Notes: generated from the letters alone by a model not told the origin. A stretch of 64,000 nt of DNA from Bacillota bacterium (GCA_023460795.1 JAEWPC010000042.1:75802-139801); one strand, 5' to 3'; positions 1 to 8,800 are shown, counted from the stretch's first letter. Translations and numbers: made by a program.

Positions 1-540
1 GAATCCGATCAAGTACCAGCTGCTTTCGCTAAAATGAAGCTCGTACGGCTCTACCGTTCTTGTCGTCGGAGTTCCATTTTTATCGATATAGTGAAAGGTT
101 ACGAGTCTACGTTGGACGATAGATTGTTGGCACAGCTTCAGGGCGTCGACCATCTCGGATCGACCCTCCCACTCATAGAAGGACAGTTGAACGGAACGAT
201 TCAGAGGCAATGGGCCGACCATTGCTTCTATTTTTTTGATCGTCGTTCCGACTTCCTCGCTAATGAGAATCCGTTCCAACCCGCCGAGAGCGGTGAGGAT
301 GTTCTCTAGGTCGGCGTTGCTGAGGAGGCGTTTGTCGACTTTGTATTCCTCCATAATGCCGTAGCCGCCGCCCACTCCGTTGACCGCATAGATCGGGATA
401 TTCGCCAGGCTCAGCGTTTCCATATCTCGAAGGATCGTTCTCTTGGAAACCTGGAACAATCGCGCGAATTCGGTTGCGGATACGAGCTCTTTGCGCAGCA
501 GGATCATGATGATAGAGATGAGTCTCTCGACTTTGTCCAT
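1..540 (-). CDS. WYL-domain DeoR/YafY-type transcriptional regulator (partial, runs off window start)
   Basis: Read on the minus strand from an ATG at 540. The protein begins MDKVERLISIIMILLRK and carries an N-terminal winged helix-turn-helix (SATEFARLFQVSKRTILRD, about residues 21-40), then a linker with a GGG motif. It continues into the start of a WYL sensor domain (VTFHYIDKNGTPTTRTVEP). The C-terminus lies outside the window. Regulators of this family are usually autogenous or control the divergent neighbour. Here the neighbour is the VOC gene at 645, and a perfect 10-bp inverted repeat lies between the two starts. The ligand is unknown. The family call is firm; the target is inferred from position. 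Confidence 0.85.
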   Translation of the reverse strand, partial: MDKVERLISIIMILLRKELVSATEFARLFQVSKRTILRDMETLSLANIPIYAVNGVGGGYGIMEEYKVDKRLLSNADLENILTALGGLERILISEEVGTTIKKIEAMVGPLPLNRSVQLSFYEWEGRSEMVDALKLCQQSIVQRRLVTFHYIDKNGTPTTRTVEPYELHFSESSWYLIGF

Positions 541-575
541 GTATTGTGCCTCATTTTTTCTTTACTATAATTCCG

Positions 576-601
576 AAAGGTGACAATAAGATGTCACCTT
601 T
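576..601. promoter_or_regulatory. Perfect inverted repeat, probable operator of the divergent WYL regulator
   Basis: AAAGGTGACA (576-585) and TGTCACCTTT (592-601) form a perfect 10-bp dyad with a 6-base spacer. It lies between the divergent starts of the WYL regulator (540) and the VOC gene (645). A TATACT box is at 609-614. Size and symmetry fit a dimeric winged-HTH repressor site. Binding is inferred. Confidence 0.6.
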
Positions 602-644
602 CATTCATTATACTACAGATATCTTAAGAAGGAGGTAGTACCCT

Positions 645-1109
645 ATGTCAGCGATTGCCTATTTGAACTTCGATGGAAATGCGGAACAAGCGATTGAATT
701 CTACTCCGAGGCCTTACATGCGCACGCGGTGAAAAAAGTGAAGTTCAAGGACTTTCCGCAAGATCCGAATTATCCGTTGCCGGCGGGCGAGCTGAATATG
801 ATCATGGAGTCAAAGGTCGAATTCGCGGGCGGGAAGCTCATGATGTCGGATCTTCCGCCTTCCATGACGAGCGTAACAGGCGAGTTAGTGAGAGGGAATC
901 AGGTGTGGATCAGTCTTGTCATGGACGATAAGCAACAGCTAGAGCAATACTTCGCTCGATTGTCCGTCGGCGGTCATGTCATCATGCCGCTATCCGCCAT
1001 GCCATGGTCCTCGTGCTTCGGTATGCTGGTGGATCGGTACGGGATCTGTTGGAAATTCAACAGCGACGCGGATAAGTTTCTTGATCAGGTCATGGCCAAT
1101 AAGCGTTGA
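645..1109 (+). CDS. VOC-superfamily (PhnB/YjdN-like) protein
   Basis: This 154-residue protein starts MSAIAYLNFDGNAEQAIEFY, the usual opening of PhnB-like glyoxalase-fold proteins, where the first strand is followed by an A-E-x-A-x-x-F/Y-Y helix. It ends with the family's terminal strand pattern (MLVDRYGICWKFN). Members fold like glyoxalase I and dioxygenases, but most PhnB-like proteins have no proven reaction. The start is supported by AAGAAGGAGGT about eight bases upstream. It is divergent from the WYL regulator, with a shared operator candidate between them, and it ends before a hairpin at 1128. A second, more distant family member lies at 55709. Substrate unknown. Confidence 0.85.
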   Translation: MSAIAYLNFDGNAEQAIEFYSEALHAHAVKKVKFKDFPQDPNYPLPAGELNMIMESKVEFAGGKLMMSDLPPSMTSVTGELVRGNQVWISLVMDDKQQLEQYFARLSVGGHVIMPLSAMPWSSCFGMLVDRYGICWKFNSDADKFLDQVMANKR

Positions 1110-1127
1110 TTGATCATTCATAAGCAG

Positions 1128-1167
1128 AGCAGCCTAACCTCTCGCTATTGCGGGGGGTTAGGCTGCT
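1128..1167. terminator. Hairpin between convergent genes
   Basis: AGCAGCCTAACC pairs with GGTTAGGCTGCT across a 16-base loop. It separates the VOC gene from the convergent histidine kinase remnant. No strong T-tract follows on either strand, so termination efficiency is uncertain. Confidence 0.6.
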
Positions 1168-1173
1168 TGCAGG

Positions 1174-1878
1174 TTAAGGACTAGAGGGCAAATAAACGGC
1201 AAAGGTCGTGCCCTCATTCGGCACGCTCTGGACGCGGATGAATCCGCCGTGGGCTTTGACGAATTGGTGGGCGATCGACAGTCCGAGTCCCGTTCCGCCG
1301 GTATTCCGCGAACGGGCTTCTTCCACGCGGTAGAACCGATCGAATAGATGGGCCAGATCTTCCTCGGGTATCCCGATGCCGGTGTCCGTTATGGAGACCC
1401 TGGCATAAGCGGAACCCCGCTCGACGACTTGATCCTCCAGATGAACGGAAATCCTTCCTCCAGCGGGCGTGTAACGGATCGCATTGGTCAGCAGATTAAT
1501 GAACACTTGCGTGATTCGTCTCGCATCGGCCATCACCGTTACCGGCCCCGTGTCCGAATTGAAGCGTATCGCCAGTCCGTTCTCTTCCGCTTCCATCCTC
1601 ACGTCATCGACAAGCTGTTCTAGTTTCGCCGACAGCTCGAGCGGTTTGCCATCCAAGGTCAATCGGCCCGCCTCGGCAAGCGACAAAACATGAAGATCCT
1701 CCACGAGCAGGCTTAAGCGGATGACTTCGTCATGCAGGCCAAGAAGCATCTCGGGAGAGGCGTTGAAACCGGTCTGTTGCGCATTTTCTAATTTGAGCTG
1801 CATGATCGACAGCGGGGTCCGAAGCTCATGCGCAACGTCGGCGACCAACCGCTTACGGGCGTCCTGTCCCGTCTGCCG
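1174..1878 (-). pseudogene. Sensor histidine kinase, N-terminal half deleted
   Basis: On the minus strand the reading frame opens just after an in-frame TAA (1879-1881) and reads ARKRLVADVAHELRTPLS. It therefore begins at the H-box. The rest of the catalytic core is intact: N-box (NLLTNAIRYTPAGG), G1 (DTGIGIPEE), F (FDRFYRVEEARS) and G2 (GGTGLGLS) are all present. The membrane sensor and HAMP parts that normally precede the H-box are missing, as is the response regulator usually found upstream. A TTG at 1848 could start a 224-residue soluble fragment, but it has no clear ribosome site. The break lies within a few bases of the break in the MMPL gene, which points to one deletion. Confidence 0.85.
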
Positions 1879-1880
1879 TT

Positions 1881-2954
1881 AAGCCCCCGCGCAATCTCGC
1901 CGGTTCCCTTGTCGTGCGCCGGCCTGTGCTCATTATCGTCCTGACCTGCTTGGTGCTTGGCGGATTCGCCGCCTTCTCGTCTCAGGTCAAGCTTACGTTC
2001 GATAAGCTGGCTATGTTCCCGAAGACGATGGCATCCATGGAAGGATTCACCGTCATAGGGGACCAATTCTCGCCCGGCGAGCTTGCTCCCGTTAAAGTGA
2101 TCGTAGATACCGACGGCGAGGAACGGGACGTAGCCCGGACGTTGGCCTCGTTGCCTTACGTGTCGCAAGTATCCGACCCGGCGGCCGGGCAGGCGAATAA
2201 GGAATTGTTGGCTTACGACGTTCGTCTGAACATGAGTCCTTATTCGACGGAAGCGATGAATCTCATTCCGGAGCTTCGCCGAACGATCGAAGGCGAGCTG
2301 CGCCGGTCCGGCGACAGGAATGCCGAGGAGCATGTATGGATAGCGGGAGAGACGGCGGAGCAATACGACACGAAAGCAACGAACGCGCGGGATATGCGGA
2401 TCATCCTGCCGCTGATCATTATCATGATCGCCGCTCTCTTAGTCGTGTATCTACGATCTCTGATCGCGGCAGCCTACCTGATAGCGACCGTGCTACTCTC
2501 TTATTTGTCCGCATTAGGATTAGGTTGGCTCATATTGCATGACCTCATGGGCATGGAAGCGATTCAAGGAACGGTGTTGTTGTATTCCTTCGTATTCCTG
2601 ATCGCGCTCGGCGAGGATTACAACATCTTCGTGATCTCTTCCATCTGGAAGAAAAGCAAGCAGATGCCATTGAAGCAAGCGGTCTTGGAAGGCGTCGGGG
2701 AAACGGGATCCGTCATTACGTCGGCCGGCCTCATTCTTGCGGGGACGTTCGCCGTTCTGATCACGATGCCGGTTCAGTTGATGATACAGATGGGAGTCAT
2801 TACCGCGGTCGGGATACTGCTCGATACGTTCGTCATGCGCCCATTCCTTGTACCGGCGATTACATTGGTTCTGGGCAAGTGGAGTTTCTGGCCGGGACGC
2901 GGCAGGGAGTCCTCGCAGTCTAACAAACAAACAGCCGCAGAGATCGTTCTCTGA
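1881..2954 (+). pseudogene. MMPL-family transporter, C-terminal half only
   Basis: The frame is open from about 1881 (KPPRNLAGSLVVRRPVLI) to the stop at 2952-2954. It encodes a membrane segment, an extracytoplasmic part (LTFDKLAMFPKTMASMEGF) and five C-terminal helices, including the conserved GEDYNIFV motif. This matches the second half of a YdfJ-like MMPL protein of about 700 residues. The first RND repeat is gone. A GTG at 1914 could start a 346-residue product, but no good ribosome site precedes it and half a pump is unlikely to work. MMPL proteins export lipids or hydrophobic compounds and are often next to regulators or two-component genes. Here the partner is the equally truncated kinase to the left. 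Confidence 0.85.
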
Positions 2955-2959
2955 GGCTG
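2932..2959. terminator. Interrupted hairpin at the end of the MMPL remnant
   Basis: CAGCC-GC-AGAGA, loop TCGT, TCTCT-GA-GGCTG form a stem with one internal mismatch pair. It contains the TGA of the MMPL frame (2952-2954) and lies between convergent genes. Confidence 0.5.
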
Positions 2960-2979
2960 CGGATTCTTATGAGATAGCG

Positions 2980-3621
2980 TTACTCGAATCGATTCCAGCC
3001 GATCGTCTCCTCGATCGGCTGCCTTACGGTTAGGCGCGCTGGTTCCGCTGCCTTCCCGACCGTCACGAGCATGATCGGCACGTATCGTTCCGGAATAGAG
3101 AAGGCTTCGATCAGCTTATGTTGGTCGAAGCCGCCTATCGGTCCTGAATCCAACCCCATCGCCTTGGCGGCAAGCATGAGCTGCATCGCGGCGAGAGACG
3201 CGTTGCAGATCGCCTGATCCCTTGCCCAGATTGGCTGGCTGGCATAGGATTGCTCAATCTGCGAGATCAAACTCCTTTTGATCTCCGGAGTCATCCGGCC
3301 GGCCAGCACATCTCCTCCGAACACTTGCTCCGCCTTGCGATCCGCCTGCAAATCCCCCAGAATAACGACGGTTATGGATGCTTCGATAATCTGTCGCTGC
3401 CCATAAGCTATGCCGGACAGAGCTTCCTTCCGAGCCGGATCCGTTACGACGATGAATTTCCAATGCTGAAGATTCCAGGCAGATGGCGCTAACGAAGCGC
3501 CGCGGATAAGTTCACGGATCGTATCGTCATTCATCCGATAATGGGCATCATACCTTTTCACCGCACGCCTCTCTCTGATCACCGTCAAGAACTCCGACTT
3601 GCTCTCCGTTGTTACGTTCAT
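2980..3621 (-). CDS. Nitroreductase-family flavoprotein
   Basis: This 213-residue protein starts MNVTTESKSEF, followed by the hallmark RERRAVKRYDAHYRM (R-R-S/A-x-R), which binds FMN phosphate. SLAPSAWNLQHWKFIVV (P-S-x-x-N-x-Q-x-W) and the C-terminal GPIGGFDQHKLIEAFSIPE flavin contacts are present, as is a final RKPxxE-like turn (RQPIEETI). Family members are FMN-dependent NAD(P)H oxidoreductases of nitro compounds, quinones or enones, and act in the cytosol as homodimers. Length is typical. AAGGAGT upstream supports the ATG at 3621. Physiological substrate unknown. Confidence 0.92.
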   Translation of the reverse strand: MNVTTESKSEFLTVIRERRAVKRYDAHYRMNDDTIRELIRGASLAPSAWNLQHWKFIVVTDPARKEALSGIAYGQRQIIEASITVVILGDLQADRKAEQVFGGDVLAGRMTPEIKRSLISQIEQSYASQPIWARDQAICNASLAAMQLMLAAKAMGLDSGPIGGFDQHKLIEAFSIPERYVPIMLVTVGKAAEPARLTVRQPIEETIGWNRFE

Positions 3622-3663
3622 TCTCCGTACACTCCTTTTATTCGTTAGTATGGGGTGATGCGG

Positions 3664-4629
3664 TTATCCTTCGGCTTGTGTCGTCCGGATACTCGGAACG
3701 AGGTTTACTTGCCTGGCTTTCCGTTTCCTATTCGTTCCTATTACCCCGGCAATAATGAGGACGGAACCGATAAGATGGTAGATAGTCACCGTCTCTCCGA
3801 GTATGAAAGCACCGGCGCCTATTGAGATTACCGTGGACAGATTGGAAAATACGCTGATCTTAGAAGCTTCAAGCTTCGTCAATGCATAGCTGGACGTGAA
3901 AGCCGTCACCAGCGATGCCAGTATGCCGAGATAAAGGATGGACCACACGAATTCCGTATGCGAGAGCGGGTCGAGAATTCGATTCATCGTTCCATTAGAA
4001 GCATGATCGATGAGCGACGCTGCCCAGAACGTTACGAACCCGATCGCCATCATGAAGCTGGTCACCTCCGACGGCGTGAACGTGCGAAGCAGGTAGCGAG
4101 ATAACACGACGTAGCCAGCGGATGTGAGGCATGACAGGGCCAGCAGAGATATGCCCGTCACGTTCGTAAGACGGATGCCGGTACCTTGCATGACGAAGAT
4201 CAGGACTACTCCGAATACGGATACGACGATCGAGAGCTTCTGCCGCAATGTCGTGGATTCCTTTAGGAACATCCCTGCGAGCAAAGCGGTTAGGATCGGC
4301 GTCGTCGCGAAGATAATGCCGCCTTCGGCGGACGAAGCATGCTTCAATCCGAAGGTCTGCAGGATGAAGAAGCCGAGCGGATACAACAGGGCTAAGAAGA
4401 GCAGTCTCGGCCACGGTTTGCCCTTGAGCGAAACGCGGAACACGCGGATTGCGACCAACACGACGAAGCCGGCGAACGACAAGGTGAATCGAAGGGCAAG
4501 GGTGTCGATGGGGCTGGCGTACTTGAGGGCCACCTTCGCGAACATAAACGATAATCCGATGATGGCCGCATAGACGAGAACGGCGATGTAGGCGTACAAG
4601 CGACGACCTCGTTGAAGATTGGACGGCAT
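3664..4629 (-). CDS. EamA/DMT-superfamily exporter
   Basis: The ATG at 4629 is preceded by AAGGAGG at ideal spacing. The longer frame extending to 4704 is rejected because it runs into the MocR promoter region. The 321-residue product has ten predicted membrane helices in two EamA repeats; the first starts about YIAVLVYAAIIGLSFMFAK, the second about GISLLALSCLTSAGYVVLS. DMT transporters of this type export amino acids or small metabolites. It is divergent from the MocR regulator at 4788, a very common pairing in which the regulator controls the exporter. The substrate cannot be read from sequence. Confidence 0.9.
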   Translation of the reverse strand: MPSNLQRGRRLYAYIAVLVYAAIIGLSFMFAKVALKYASPIDTLALRFTLSFAGFVVLVAIRVFRVSLKGKPWPRLLFLALLYPLGFFILQTFGLKHASSAEGGIIFATTPILTALLAGMFLKESTTLRQKLSIVVSVFGVVLIFVMQGTGIRLTNVTGISLLALSCLTSAGYVVLSRYLLRTFTPSEVTSFMMAIGFVTFWAASLIDHASNGTMNRILDPLSHTEFVWSILYLGILASLVTAFTSSYALTKLEASKISVFSNLSTVISIGAGAFILGETVTIYHLIGSVLIIAGVIGTNRKRKARQVNLVPSIRTTQAEG

Positions 4630-4720
4630 AGTTGATTTCCTCCTTGAGGGGAATGAGTGGTTCGAACCTGTATGGCAATCGTAAGGCACGCCGCGCCAAG
4701 CCACAATTCGAAAAAACCGG

Positions 4721-4738
4721 AACTGTATCGGTACAGTT
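4721..4738. promoter_or_regulatory. MocR-type operator (7-bp perfect dyad)
   Basis: AACTGTA-TCGG-TACAGTT is a perfect dyad in the gap between the exporter and the MocR gene. A TATAGT box lies 12 bases downstream (4751-4756). Similar ACTGTA/TACAGT dyads are typical near MocR genes. Regulation of both divergent genes is inferred. Confidence 0.65.
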
Positions 4739-4787
4739 GTGGACGGCGGGTATAGTGGGAGGGGGTTATTTTCGCTATAGTAGAATC

Positions 4788-6161
4788 ATGAAGATTGGGA
4801 GCGCGGGGGGCCAGCAGGTCATGAGAAAATATACGGAGATTCTGGCGGACATCGAACGGAAGAGGGCCGAGGGAGAGCTTCGTCCCGGACAGAAGCTGCC
4901 GTCCGTTCGTCAAGCTGCCGAGATGTACGGCTGCAGCATCAGCACGGTAACGCGCGCTTACGAGGAGCTTGAGAAGCGCCATGCGATCTACTCGATTCCG
5001 CAGAGCGGGTACTATATGGTGGAGGAGGAAGAGGAAGAAGCAGCCGTAGAAGACGGACTGATCGACTTGGCCTCTTCGTCTCCCGATCTGCACGTGTTCC
5101 CCTATCGGGATTTCCAGCATTGCTTGAACAAGGCCATCGATACCTACCGATATCATCTGTTTACCTATGGGGATCCGAAGGGACTTGACGCGCTGCGCGA
5201 TACGCTCGTTAAGCATCTAGCCGATGATCAGGTGTTCGCCAAGGCCAAGCAAATCGCGGTGACCTCGGGCATCCAGCAGACGCTTCAGACGCTAGGTCGG
5301 ATGCCGTTCCCGAATGGAAGATCGACGGTTCTGGTGGAGCAACCGAGCTATAATCTGTACCTGAACTACTTGGAGGCGGAGAAGGTGCCGGTGAAGAGCA
5401 TCGCGCGGACTGCGGGAGGCATCGACCTGCAGCAGCTGGAGGAGATTCTTCGGGGCGGGGATATCAAATGCTTCTATACGATGTCGAGACACCACAATCC
5501 GCTAGGCACTTCTTACGGCGTCAAGGAGAAAAAGGCGATCGCGCGGCTAGCGGCCAAGTACGACGTGTACGTGGTGGAGGACGACTATGTGGCGGATCTC
5601 GGGGATAGGCGGGGCTTCGATCCGATATTCTCGTATGACCAGAGCGGGCACGTCGTGTATTTGAAGAGCTTCTCGAAGATCATTTTCCCGGGCTTGCGGT
5701 TAGGCGCCGTGGTGGTGCCGGAGTCGCTTATCGAACTCTTCCACGCGCATAACGGGCAGAACGCTGCGGCTATGCTGTCGCAGGCGGCTCTCGATATCTA
5801 CATTAAGAACGGCATGTACGAACGGCATAGGGAGAAGATTTACCGGCAATACGAATCTCGGATCGAAATCCTGCATGACGCGGTCAGGAAGTACAATGAA
5901 GCGGGACTGCTCGAAGTGGCGGACGTAAGCTCGGGCGTGTTCATCCAGTTCAAAGTGCCGCAGACCGTCAATCTGGAGCGGGTCGTGGATCGGCTGAAAG
6001 AACGGGGAATTCTCGTGGCGAGCGGGAAGCTATTCTATCTCTCGGACTATCTCCAGCGGGAGAAGTTTCTGCGCATCAGCATTTCGCGGGCTAGGCCGGA
6101 GCAGATTCACGAGGGCGTGAAAGCGGTGGTCGAGGAAGTGAAGCGAGGGATGAATGCGTAG
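4788..6161 (+). CDS. MocR-family regulator (GntR helix-turn-helix plus aminotransferase-like domain)
   Basis: The N-terminal GntR winged helix covers about residues 15-80 (LADIERKRAEGELRPGQKLP, then SISTVTRAYEELEKR). A fold-type I PLP domain follows to residue about 457. The PLP lysine is in SFSKIIFPGLRLG (about K297), and the cofactor region EDDYVADL is present. MocR proteins use the PLP domain to sense vitamin B6 forms or amino compounds and usually regulate a divergent transporter. I place the start at 4788; an ATG at 4821 (MRKYTEIL) is the other candidate. The frame is open further upstream to 4632, but that would run through the operator. Effector and target are inferred. Confidence 0.85.
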   Translation: MKIGSAGGQQVMRKYTEILADIERKRAEGELRPGQKLPSVRQAAEMYGCSISTVTRAYEELEKRHAIYSIPQSGYYMVEEEEEEAAVEDGLIDLASSSPDLHVFPYRDFQHCLNKAIDTYRYHLFTYGDPKGLDALRDTLVKHLADDQVFAKAKQIAVTSGIQQTLQTLGRMPFPNGRSTVLVEQPSYNLYLNYLEAEKVPVKSIARTAGGIDLQQLEEILRGGDIKCFYTMSRHHNPLGTSYGVKEKKAIARLAAKYDVYVVEDDYVADLGDRRGFDPIFSYDQSGHVVYLKSFSKIIFPGLRLGAVVVPESLIELFHAHNGQNAAAMLSQAALDIYIKNGMYERHREKIYRQYESRIEILHDAVRKYNEAGLLEVADVSSGVFIQFKVPQTVNLERVVDRLKERGILVASGKLFYLSDYLQREKFLRISISRARPEQIHEGVKAVVEEVKRGMNA

Positions 6162-6365
6162 AAAAAGCGATTTTCCCGGTGGGAACAACCTTTTTCTGTA
6201 AAACCCGATGGATACTACGATGGATTATTCTACTAATAGGCGCTATAATTTCTTGTCTCAATCGTTCTTGGCGATTACAACGTTATATTACCTAATTCAC
6301 CGGGGGAGTCCACATCATGGCCAAGGGTAAGCAATTAAGAAGGCAGTTTGTATGTAACCCAGAGT

Positions 6366-6386
6366 ACACGCCGATTGTGGGCGTGT
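6366..6386. terminator. Hairpin between MocR and HxlR genes
   Basis: ACACGCC (6366-6372) pairs with GGCGTGT (6380-6386). A T-rich stretch follows on the + strand. It lies downstream of both convergent genes, 13 bases from the HxlR stop. Confidence 0.6.
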
Positions 6387-6398
6387 TCTTCGTTATTT

Positions 6399-6728
6399 TC
6401 ACGTTTCCGTCACGATCCACTTTTCCCCCCATTCGCGCATTCGGAGAAGTACGTTCCTATAATCCTTGCCTTTATCCGTTAAGGAGTACTCTACGCTGAT
6501 TGGATTCGTCGGGAATACTTGACGATGTACGATTCTATGATGTTCTAGGCGCTGTAGGATATCCGTCATTGATTTGACGCTAATGTCGCCTAGACTTCTG
6601 CGCAGCTGATTGAAGCGCTGGGGGCCGTAATACAATTGGGCGATGACGGAGTAGGCCCACTTGCTGCCGATCACTTGCAACGCTTCGTTGACCGCGTCCT
6701 GACATACTTGATCTTCGGCTCGTTTCAC
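6399..6728 (-). CDS. HxlR-family winged-helix regulator
   Basis: This 109-residue protein has the family signature: a cysteine near the N-terminus (VCQDAVNEALQVIGSKWA), then YYGPQRFNQLRRSLGDISVKS, the recognition helix LTDILQRLEHHRIV and the wing VEYSLTDKGKD. HxlR proteins bind as dimers and often sense redox state, aldehydes or quinones through the conserved cysteine. It is divergent from an NmrA-like NAD(P)-binding protein, a frequent pairing that suggests control of that gene. Confidence 0.92.
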   Translation of the reverse strand: MKRAEDQVCQDAVNEALQVIGSKWAYSVIAQLYYGPQRFNQLRRSLGDISVKSMTDILQRLEHHRIVHRQVFPTNPISVEYSLTDKGKDYRNVLLRMREWGEKWIVTET

Positions 6729-6749
6729 TCTGACACCTTCCTCGCTATT

Positions 6750-6771
6750 ACTTACCTTTATGTGAGTAGGT
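6750..6771. promoter_or_regulatory. Candidate HxlR operator
   Basis: ACTTACCT and the opposed TGAGTAGGT form an imperfect dyad between the divergent HxlR and NmrA-like genes. It is placed where an HxlR dimer would block both promoters. The assignment rests on position and partial symmetry only. Confidence 0.35.
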
Positions 6772-6857
6772 CTATCTGAAGTGTCTCCTTATGTGAAATC
6801 GGAGATTGATTTATGATCACGGTGAAGGGACCATCGATTTGATAGGAGGGGCATATC

Positions 6858-7745
6858 GTGTCACAATCTAAAATCATTGTAGTTCTAGGAGCCACCGGTC
6901 AGCAAGGGAGCGCGGTAACTTCGCATCTGCTGTCTGACGATTGGCAAGTTCGCGCGTTCACGCGCGATCCTTCGAGCGATAGAGCCCAAGCGCTTGCACG
7001 GGCTGGCGCGGAACTCGTCTCGGGGGATATGGGAGACCGCGAATCGTTAGATGCCGCTGTGCAGGGAGCGTACGGGGTATTCAGCGTTCAACCTCCCATG
7101 TGGGACCCTGGCGATGCCGCCACGATCGAAGAGATCCGATTGGGCAAGAACGCAGCCGACGCGGCGAAGGCTGCCGGCGTGCGGCACTTCGTGTATTCGT
7201 CGAATAGCGGCGCTGACCGGCAGGCCCGTTTTCGCTACTTCGCCAAGTGGGAGATCGAACAATACATGAAGACGCTAGGATTACCAGCAACGATATTGCG
7301 CCCGTCCGGATTCATGGAAAGCTACGCAAGTCCGTTCTACGGCGTACAGAATGGAATGTTAGCAGAAGCGACATCCCCCGACGTGCCCGTCCAATGCATT
7401 GCCGTAGACGACATCGGCGCATTCGTAGCGCTCGCCTTCAAGCATCCGGATAGATTCCTAGGCGAGACGATCGAGATTGCCGGCGATGCGATCACCCCGC
7501 CCCGTATCGCGGCAGCCATAAGCCGTGCAATCGGCCGCGAGATCGATTATGTCCAGATTCCGATTGAGACCGTGCGGCAGAATAACGAGATCATAGCGCG
7601 TATCTATGAATGGCTGAACGGGGAAGGGTACAAGGTAGATTTTCCTGCTTTGCGCGGATTGCATCCAGGGCTTATGACCTTCGAGGTTTGGTTGGAGAGG
7701 AAGGGTAGAGCGTTGTTCGAGGAGTTATGGGAGGGTAACCAGTAA
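6858..7745 (+). CDS. NmrA-like NAD(P)-binding protein
   Basis: This 295-residue atypical short-chain dehydrogenase starts at a GTG behind GGAGGGG. The nucleotide-binding loop is IVVLGATGQQGSAV (G-A-T-G-x-x-G), followed by AFTRDPSSDRAQAL, as in NmrA and quinone-oxidoreductase relatives (QorB/YtfG type). The C-terminal part (ILRPSGFMESYASPFYG, VDDIGAFVALAF) is the usual substrate-side region. The active-site YxxxK of classical SDRs is not evident, so it may be a redox sensor or a reductase of quinone-like compounds. A terminator follows. Confidence 0.85.
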   Translation: MSQSKIIVVLGATGQQGSAVTSHLLSDDWQVRAFTRDPSSDRAQALARAGAELVSGDMGDRESLDAAVQGAYGVFSVQPPMWDPGDAATIEEIRLGKNAADAAKAAGVRHFVYSSNSGADRQARFRYFAKWEIEQYMKTLGLPATILRPSGFMESYASPFYGVQNGMLAEATSPDVPVQCIAVDDIGAFVALAFKHPDRFLGETIEIAGDAITPPRIAAAISRAIGREIDYVQIPIETVRQNNEIIARIYEWLNGEGYKVDFPALRGLHPGLMTFEVWLERKGRALFEELWEGNQ

Positions 7746-7749
7746 AGTG

Positions 7750-7781
7750 AAATCCCCTTGGATTATCCTCCGAGGGGATTT
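7750..7781 (+). terminator. Rho-independent terminator after the NmrA-like gene
   Basis: AAATCCCCT pairs with AGGGGATTT (9 bp), with further GG/CC pairs inside. A diverged second copy of this element lies at 8801-8831. Confidence 0.8.
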
Positions 7782-7800
7782 GTTGTCGTTAGGGATGTAT

Positions 7801-7846
7801 GACGTCTATCGATCCTTCTTGAATTCGAAGCCGATGTTGCCGAAGC
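7801..7846 (-). pseudogene. Remnant of a VOC gene (paralogue of the gene at 8872)
   Basis: Positions 7802-7819 are identical to 8853-8870, the sequence just past the stop of the VOC gene at 8872. Positions 7819-7845 match 9191-9217, inside that VOC gene, at 25 of 27 bases. About 320 bases between the two segments are missing. This looks like the scar of an internal deletion in a duplicated VOC gene, lying directly downstream of the AraC-type paralogue. Confidence 0.7.
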
Positions 7847-7847
7847 C

Positions 7848-8720
7848 TTATACATGACTCTGGGGAGGGGAAGGATTCTCATTCTCCCTTACCAAGTAGA
7901 GCGTCTCGCCAACCTTGTTCTGCAGCGTCGTATATTTGGCTGGCGAGTACCCTATGAATCTTTTGAATTCCTTGATGTAGTGGGCTTGATCGTAGTAACT
8001 ATCGTTAAAATGTCGAGCCTGCAGAAAATCGCGTTTGTTCCGGAGTAATGCCTGATAGCTGGATTGGAAGCGGACGAGCGAAGCGAAGGTCTTCGGACTG
8101 ACGCCCAGCCGATCCGCAAACTTGTTGCGTTGCCAGCGCTCGCCTAATCCCGTTATCTCCGAGAGCATCTTCATCGACACCAGACCTTGCGCCTTTATGA
8201 TCGCGGCAGCGCTGAGCTCGAATGACCTGTCGCTTTCCGTTCGGTCGAGCGCTCGTAGCAGGAATTGTTGGAGAATCGCCAGCTTCTGTATCGGATTCGG
8301 TACCATATAGATTCGATCCTCCAAGGTGCGGATGGCCGCCATACCGAACGCTTCTTCCAGAGGTACGATGGTATTGCGCAACTCATGCTGGGGAACGGCT
8401 AGGAGACGATACGCGCTGGCCGGGTTGAGGTCAATACTTATGCAGCCGAAAGGTTTACTCCTGTCGAAGGCGGCGATCGTCGGCCGGTCGGATATTCCAA
8501 CGATGGACAATCGATGCTCCGGTATGACGAACGCTTGATCGCCGACCCGTCCCACAAGCTGCCCCTTATAATGTAACGTTATTTTAACCGAACCGTCGGG
8601 AGCGATCACCTGAATCTCCTCTTGGGAAAGTCCCCCGTCACTCTCAAGAACCCATATGTCTCTAATAAGTTCACTCAGTGCCGGGTGTGGCGGCACACGT
8701 TGGAGCGCGAGGGTGTTCAT
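7848..8720 (-). CDS. AraC-family regulator (paralogue 1)
   Basis: This 290-residue protein has an N-terminal sensor domain (PHPALSELIRDIWVLES, FVIPEHRLSIVGISDRP) and a C-terminal AraC double helix-turn-helix. The second HTH reads YYDQAHYIKEFKRFIGYSP. Start ATG at 8720 behind GGAGGT. It is roughly three-quarters identical by eye to the protein at 10528, including the N-terminal domain, so the two arose by duplication. It lies beside a VOC remnant, while the second copy lies near an intact VOC gene and DoxX. Effector unknown. Confidence 0.9.
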   Translation of the reverse strand: MNTLALQRVPPHPALSELIRDIWVLESDGGLSQEEIQVIAPDGSVKITLHYKGQLVGRVGDQAFVIPEHRLSIVGISDRPTIAAFDRSKPFGCISIDLNPASAYRLLAVPQHELRNTIVPLEEAFGMAAIRTLEDRIYMVPNPIQKLAILQQFLLRALDRTESDRSFELSAAAIIKAQGLVSMKMLSEITGLGERWQRNKFADRLGVSPKTFASLVRFQSSYQALLRNKRDFLQARHFNDSYYDQAHYIKEFKRFIGYSPAKYTTLQNKVGETLYLVRENENPSPPQSHV

Positions 8721-8800
8721 GGGAATCCTACCTCCGGATGAAGAATTTGGCGCAGTCCGCAGAGATTCAGGCGAGTATCGAGTAGTTTAGTATTAAAGTG

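Noticed and set aside
6317..6499. 60-codon + strand ORF starting MAKGKQLRRQ
   Set aside because: Runs through a terminator hairpin and into the HxlR gene on the other strand; no homology recognised.
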